This document shows positions 58,597-64,000 of a stretch of DNA of 64,000 nucleotides, one piece after another. Position 1 is the stretch's first letter. Each line of letters begins with the position of its first letter. Origin of the DNA: Gonocerus acuteangulatus (taxonomy: Eukaryota; Arthropoda; Insecta; Hemiptera; Coreidae); NCBI GenBank assembly GCA_946811695.1, contig OX328125.1, positions 41,271,653 to 41,335,652 of the forward strand, in the 5' to 3' direction. The notes below the pieces were generated by a model, which saw only the letters and a list, made by a program, of their open reading frames with translations, did not search any database and was not told where the DNA came from. A program made the translations under genes and the position numbers.

Positions 58597-60492
58597 CACT
58601 CAGTCAAAAAAGTTTCCATACACCCAAAGATATTGGAATATATGCAAATAAAGGAATTCAAGGAATTTGCAATAGTATTATTTGTATAGCATTTTGTATG
58701 TTTAACATATATCAGTCCCGTAACAGGCCACAAGGGCCCAGAGGGGCAGATACTGTAGAGGTATCTGATTCTTGACCATACGGCACACTAGGGAGATAGT
58801 GTGGTCAACACTATGCTCCGGCCACCTGATTTTCCCCTTGGCTGCTTCAACTGCTAGAGTCATTAGCACCCAAGGTACCCATTATTAATTAAATTAATTA
58901 AAGGCTGGGTGAGCCTAGGGACGGTCTGGGACCCCAAATCCAACCCTCGAACGGCAGCACTAGAAGAAAAAATCTTTAGTGCGCGCTCGGGTTTTGAACC
59001 TGGTCCTCCAGTTCATTAGTCGAGTGCTCTACCACTGAGCTAACCTCGTCCCTAATTTAACATATATAAGTGCAATTATTGCAATAATAAGTAAATAAAT
59101 ATTAAATTTATGATAATTTAAAAAATGTATGTCAAATAAGTTTCCATACACTATAAACATTAATCCTATTTTATGAACTGTGACCCTCTTTTAAGTCTTA
59201 GGTGTATAAATCTTATCTCTTCCCTTAATTCTTAGTCCAGTATTAGGTTTACTTGTGCCTGTCAGTGACTGATTTTTTTTTTATAATGCATGTTTCTCGT
59301 GATATAAGAGAGCTAATGGTTTGGTACCATAAGCAGGGCCTGTCTCTTCGAAAAATTGCTCAATTATTAAATAAATCACATGCAACAGCACAATATGAGC
59401 TTAACGTGCTTAGGGGTTTAAAATCTCTGGAGGATAGACCACGGACGGGAAGACCAAGGACATTGGAGTCACCTAGGAGGAGGTTCATCCTTGTTCAAAT
59501 TAATAAAGATCCATACACATTATTGACCACTGTACTAAATATGGACAATGGGATTCAAGTCGACCCAGAGAACGTTAGAAATGCATTGAGAAAGGAAGGA
59601 TTCAGGTGTCGGATTGCCAGAAGAAAGCCCTTCATAAGTATGGTTAAACGAAAGGAGCTGCGACAGTTTACCAAGGAATTTGTAAATAAACCAGACAGTT
59701 TCTGGAAGAAGGTGATATTTCTTGATGAGTCAAAATTTAACATTTTTGGGTCAGATGGAAGGTAAAAACTGTGGAGAAAACCAAAGGAAGCATTCAAGAG
59801 CAATAATTTAAAACTAACATTTAAACACGGAGGTGGAAGTGTCATGGTGTGGGGGTGTGTTAGTTCATCTGGTGTAGGAAATTTAGTGTTTGTTGATGGA
59901 ATTATGGACCAAAACGTTTATTTGGATATTCTAAGGGGTAATTTAAAACCAATCGGCTGAAAAACTCAGCTGCTAAAAACTCACAGCTAAAAAGTAAAGG
60001 AATGGTTGCTCTATAATGTTCCAAATCAATTAAAAACACCTCACATTCACCTGACCTAAACCCCATTGAACCCCTATAGGAAGAACTTGGTCGAAGAGTG
60101 AAAAATCAGAACATCCGAACGAAATAAGAGCTGAAAACTGCTCTACAGACAGAATGAAATGAAATTAATAATCTAGTAACAAAACAACTGGTTTGGAGTA
60201 TGAAGCCCAGACTACTTGAAATCCTAAAACCAAAAGGAGGACCCACAAGTTATTAAAAAAAATTATGGAAATTTAATCATGCTTTGTTTGTAATGTATGG
60301 AAACTTTTTTGACATACTTTTTTTAAATTATGATAAATTTAATATTTACTAACTTATTATTGCTTTAAATGAACTTATATATGTTAAACATAAAAAATGC
60401 TATACAAATAATATTATAGCACATTTCTTGAATTCCTTTATTTGCATATATCAAATTATAATTGGTTGTATGGAAACTTTTTTGACGGAGTG
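58597..60492 (+). mobile_element. Tc1-type (DD34E) transposon with IR/DR ends, inactive
   Basis: TA at 58595 and 60493. Outer ends ACTCAGTCAAAAAAGTTTCC / mirror, and inner repeats 'TGTCAAATAAGTTTCCATAC' in each TIR. Transposase from ATG 59286: paired-type HTH 'VWYHKQGLSLRKIAQLL', GRPR motif 'RPRTGRPRTLESP', first Asp in 'IFLDESKFNIFGSDG'. Then a stop (59763), 'GGGSVMVWGCVSSSG', and a deletion of the second-Asp block near 59960. 'SPDLNPIEP' (with Glu) survives with frame changes, and the end is 'KPKGGPTSY' and stop at 60256. A SINE A sits in the left TIR. Confidence 0.9.
58713..59055 (-). mobile_element. SINE A, full length, inserted in a Tc1 TIR
   Basis: TTTAACATATAT at 58701-58712 and 59056-59067 is a 12-bp target duplication. 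The minus strand starts GACGAGGTTAGCTCAGTGGT (A box) and has GGTTCAAAACCCG (B box). It ends near 'TTGTGGCCTGTTACGGGACT'. Best preserved copy of the family in this window. Confidence 0.9.
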
Positions 60493-60598
60493 TACATGAA
60501 ATAAAGGAGGAGGGGAAAGACGAAATCCAAATACCAAAACTGGGAGTTTTCGGGAATTCCTCGCTATGTCCTGCGAAACTCTACCGTATACATTCCTT

Positions 60599-61002
60599 CA
60601 GGGCCTCCGTTAGGGGGGGGGGGCACGGTGGACAATTGGTCAAGGGGTACGGGGTTATTTTTTTACACGCATTATAATTTGAAATAAACTTATTTACCTA
60701 AGTATAATTCACATAATTATTATTGAGAACAACCAATGGATAATTTTCTATTTCTATTATATAAACTAGGTTTTAAATATTGTCCGTCAAAAACTTTGTA
60801 GCCCCAAAAAGTTCCGTTGTACCTTAGCCTTTACATAACTTTTCCACTCCGTTCAATTACAAATGTATTTAATTTTGTTTTCAGAGAAATATCAGTTTTA
60901 TATAATTCCATTAATAGTTTCAGTAATGTTAAGGGGGGGGGGGTTAAGGGGCCCGTGACGTTATTAGGACAGGGGCCCGTAGTTCCCCTCGGAGACCCTC
61001 CA
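60599..61002. mobile_element. Possible hAT-like MITE
   Basis: CAGGGCCTCCGTTAGGGG and the right-end complement GAGGGTCTCCGAGGGG form imperfect ends around a G-run-rich segment. No target duplication confirmed. Confidence 0.35.
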
Positions 61003-61693
61003 TTATTTAACCTATTACACAACTCGATAACAGTAGTCTTTATAATCAATAATTACCATTTAACATTTAATTTCTAACAACATGTTACGTGTAAAATACA
61101 TACGAAAGCTTGTGGGTCCAGAAAAGAAGAGTCCATCTATAAAATTTATCTTCTCAAACAAAATTATAATTTAAAAAAACAATATGTGCATTTCATACAA
61201 AACATGTCTGCTAAAAAGCATATGTATATTTACAATTTTTTTTTTTTTTACTTTCTATAACACAGGCACACCAAATAAAAAGAGTGGTCTGTTCCCGAGA
61301 CATCGGGATCGACACGCTGAATCCGGAGTCTGTTTGACTTCAGCACGTGGGGTTGAAGGGCATTTGAAGGTCAAAATTCGAATGAAGTCGTTTAAGAAGA
61401 TATAGCTAGAGCTTCCACGGCTTTGCGTATCACTGAATTCGAATCTGAGGTCTGTTTCACCCCATCGGCGCAAAACCAAGGGCATTTCAAGTACAAATAT
61501 GTTTATTTTGCAAACAATGAATTTTTGACTGCAGATTTTGAAAGAACGGAAATTTTTTCGTCCAGATACTGTTTATTTTTTTTTCTCAATTATAGTCCTC
61601 AATGTCATTTCAAGGTCACTTTACGTTCCAATACAAAAAGCAAAAATACTAGACTACTACCTTCATAAGTTCGGAGGGTCCCTGACTTGACAC

Positions 61694-62265
61694 CCCCCTT
61701 ATAGCCCAGATCTTGCTCCATCAGATTTTCATAAGTTTGGTCCTCCTAACACTTTGACTGCGGGAGCAGTAAACCCCAAACCATCCAAAAAAATGTTATT
61801 TTTTATTTTATGATTTCATTTGTTAATGTGAAAAAATAACTTACCCCTCGGAAATTCTGGATAATTTCCTTCAGAAATATGTTTTTTACATGTGATGAAG
61901 AAACTCGTGCAAAGATTCACAGAAGGGTCTGAGCCCGGAACGATTCCCGAATAAGGCTCTCCCTGAGAAGACGGAGGAACTAATAAACCAGACTGGAGGT
62001 TTGTAGCAGATCCCCAAAGCTTTTTCATTTTCTCTCCCAGCTTGCCAGGTAGCTCCCATGACACACATGCGGCGTCATCCACAGCCAAGGTGTTAAGGAG
62101 GTGCTACGTGGGGAAAAATTGGCTCTAATGAAGAAGTCAAGATTCAGGGGCAAAATTCCCTCCGACAGCTCCAAAAAGAATTGTATGCCAGTGGCGTAAG
62201 AAAGTTAGAGGAAAGATGGGGCAAGTATTGGGAGGGGTTATGTTGAAAAGTTACCAAAATTGTAT
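61694..62265 (+). pseudogene. mariner transposase scraps
   Basis: 'PYSPDLAPSDFHKFGPP' at 61694-61744 is the third-catalytic-Asp motif of mariner. At about 62200, 'RGKMGQVLGGVMLKSYQN' resembles the mariner C-terminus ('RW.KC...GGDYVEK'). Both are too short for subfamily assignment. Confidence 0.5.
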
Positions 62266-62514
62266 ACTGATTGAATAAACGGTTTTTAAACTACAACAAT
62301 TTGTCTCGTTACTTATTGAATGACAGTATTATTACTTATATATTTTTATATAGAACAGCTTCTTTCTCTAGTAGTAGTTCTTCTCTCCTACTTCTTCCCG
62401 CTGTATTTCAAGGATAGATGAACATTTGAAGATATTTTTCCAATCTTCTTTCATGAGCACAACTTTAATAGCTTCATTCATTCAGAAACAGCTAAAATTG
62501 AATAATTTTGGTAA

Positions 62515-63128
62515 AAAAATGGTAGACCAAAGCCTTCGATAAAGTGTCGTGGAAGAAACTGTTTGAGATCCTGAAAATGGCTGGGCTCATGTATAAAGAC
62601 AAATGAGTCATCTGGGCTCTATACAAGGAGAAGATAGAAGTCATCAGGGTCGGAAACGCGGAAGAGCAGGCAAAAATTAAATCCAGAGCTAAGCAAGAAT
62701 GCTCCCTCTCTCCAGTAACATTCAACTTATCTATACAGTTTGCTGTGGATAAGATGAGAGAGACTCTACAGCACACTGTAGGAGTAAGGATACATGGCCA
62801 TGATAAGGTAGCGGATGATATAACGCTGCTCGGAGGAAGTGAAGAGGAATTACTCGATGCTATGGTTACAATGAGGAACTGTTCTTAGTGAATACAGTAT
62901 GAAGCTGAAAACCGACAAAACACAAATTATGGTGGTTAGCAATGGAGGGTCCCAAACCAATATGGCTATTAATGGGGTCTTTTTAAAAAATGTGAAGAGT
63001 TTTCCGTACCTTGGCAGAAAAATAACAGAAGACATGCCATGACATCGTGAGCAGAATACACCAAGCTCGATTATTATTTAATAAGAAGTCAGAAATACTC
63101 GAATCTAATAGCATCGACATAGGTATAA
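62515..63128 (+). pseudogene. RTE-like LINE reverse-transcriptase fragment
   Basis: 'SKAFDKVSWKKLFEILKMAG', 'ALYKEKIEVIRVGNAEEQ', 'CSLSPVTFNLSIQFAVDKM', 'ADDITLLGGSEEELLDAM', 'MKLKTDKTQIMVVSNGG', 'FPYLGRKITED' give the palm and thumb of an RT. Stops occur at about 62608 and 62886. The catalytic 'F/YADD' reads 'VADD'. It is cut off by the Helentron-like element after 'SNSIDIGIR'. Confidence 0.75.
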
Positions 63129-63132
63129 GAAG

Positions 63133-64000
63133 TCCGTCACTCAGGAGCTGCATAACTAAGCACTTTCCTCAGAATTTTTGTAGTGTAGACTACATTACTG
63201 AATAATTTGCTGTAAATAACCTATATAAATAAAATAAAAACGTGAATAGTTCTGCTCATTTACATTTGTTATGAGAACTGTTCAATTATTAATTTTGTAA
63301 ATAATTTGCTTCCAGAGTTATGTTAATACATGATACTTTACTACTTAATAAATACACAAAAACTTCATTTTCCGTCTTTTGATCTGACGCAGGAACAGGA
63401 TACAGTCCCCCTAATGGGAGATAGCGCTCCTCGCGGCGGCTTTGGGAACCTACGTCTGGCAGGCTAATTGTAATGAAACAGAGTTTAAAGTAAACCCTCC
63501 TTTCCAATAGAGTGATTTACTTCATTTTTACATTTCTTTCTCATGAGATACCCATGACGTATACCACGTTTCGTTACAATACAGCAGAAATTACAACCGG
63601 TATGAGTATATTAGTACTTTAGGTCCGGAGTAAACCTCCCCTCCAAATAACCCGATTTAGTTTATTTTTACAACCCATTTTTCTCTGTTGACTACCACCA
63701 CGAATACCGAGTTTTGTTAAAATGTAACAAAAATTACGGCTGGCAGTGGCAAATTGGTAATGTGGGTCCCGAGTAAACCCCCCCCTCCAAATAAACCGAT
63801 TTAGTTTATTTTTACAACGTATGTCTCTCTTTAGATCAACATAACGAATACCGAGTTTTGTTGAAATATAACAAAAACTACGGCTGGCATGGTCAAATTA
63901 GTGTTTTGGGTCCGGGGTGGACCGATTTTGGTGGTTAACGAACTTGTTCAATCGTTTGCTAATTGAACGCTATATATCACGTTTCATGAAGAAAAAACAA
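63133..64000 (+). mobile_element. Helentron-like element, copy 3 (runs off window)
   Basis: Starts TCCGTCACTCAGGAGCTGCA and follows copy 1 closely. Tandem monomers recur at about 143-144 bp (63623, 63766, 63910). It is inserted in the RTE-like LINE relic. The 3' end is beyond 64000. Confidence 0.6.

Noticed and set aside
61255..61668. Overlapping ORFs with an apparent loose repeat (TTTGACTTC/TTTCACCCC blocks)
   Set aside because: The repetition is too weak to call a tandem array and no protein family is recognised.

Overview
This window is AT-rich, intron-bearing animal nuclear DNA, most likely from an arthropod or a similar invertebrate. The reasons are small exons with GT-AG introns, many Tc1/mariner, pogo/Tigger, hAT-type and Helentron-like DNA transposons, Penelope- and Jockey-type retroelements, and tRNA-derived SINEs. 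I see no bacterial operons, CRISPR arrays or rRNA. The species cannot be named from the sequence.

Two host genes are supported. The first (+ strand, exons 1447-11796) reads as the C-terminal 70-80% of a FAAP100-like protein, a Fanconi anaemia core-complex subunit. Its nine exons keep one reading frame of 637 codons to a TAA stop, followed by an AATAAA signal. Its 5' end is not recognised in the window. The second (- strand, exons 50423 down to 20357) is a chromokinesin of the KIF4/Klp3A type. It has a complete motor domain, a long coiled coil and a C-terminal cysteine cluster, in 20 phase-consistent coding exons (about 1,093 residues). An upstream non-coding exon and a GGCGGGAAA/CAACGG cluster suggest cell-cycle control. 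The two genes converge on a transposon-filled interval at 11.9-20.3 kb.

Everything else is mobile DNA, often nested. In the FAAP100-like introns: a 1.2-kb foldback with hammerhead-like ends, SINEs, a 0.5-kb foldback MITE, and a mariner relic carrying a SINE. Between the genes: a tandemly duplicated mariner/piggyBac-like block split by a 5'-truncated Jockey-type LINE, and a hAT-type MITE. In the KIF4 introns: a long-TIR MITE, SINEs, a mariner with a mutated catalytic Asp, Helentron-like copies containing about 146-bp tandem repeats, and a near-perfect 2.1-kb palindrome of Penelope-like GIY-YIG sequence that itself sits inside a TTAA-flanked transposon. Upstream of KIF4 (51.8-64 kb): a 2.8-kb element with about 570-bp TIRs interrupted by a Helentron-like copy, two Tc1 relics (one with a SINE in its terminal repeat), R2-like and RTE-like LINE fragments, hAT-type MITEs, and a third Helentron-like copy that runs off the window.

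All intron/exon boundaries were set by eye from splice signals and reading-frame phase. Family names rest on remembered motifs; no database search was run.
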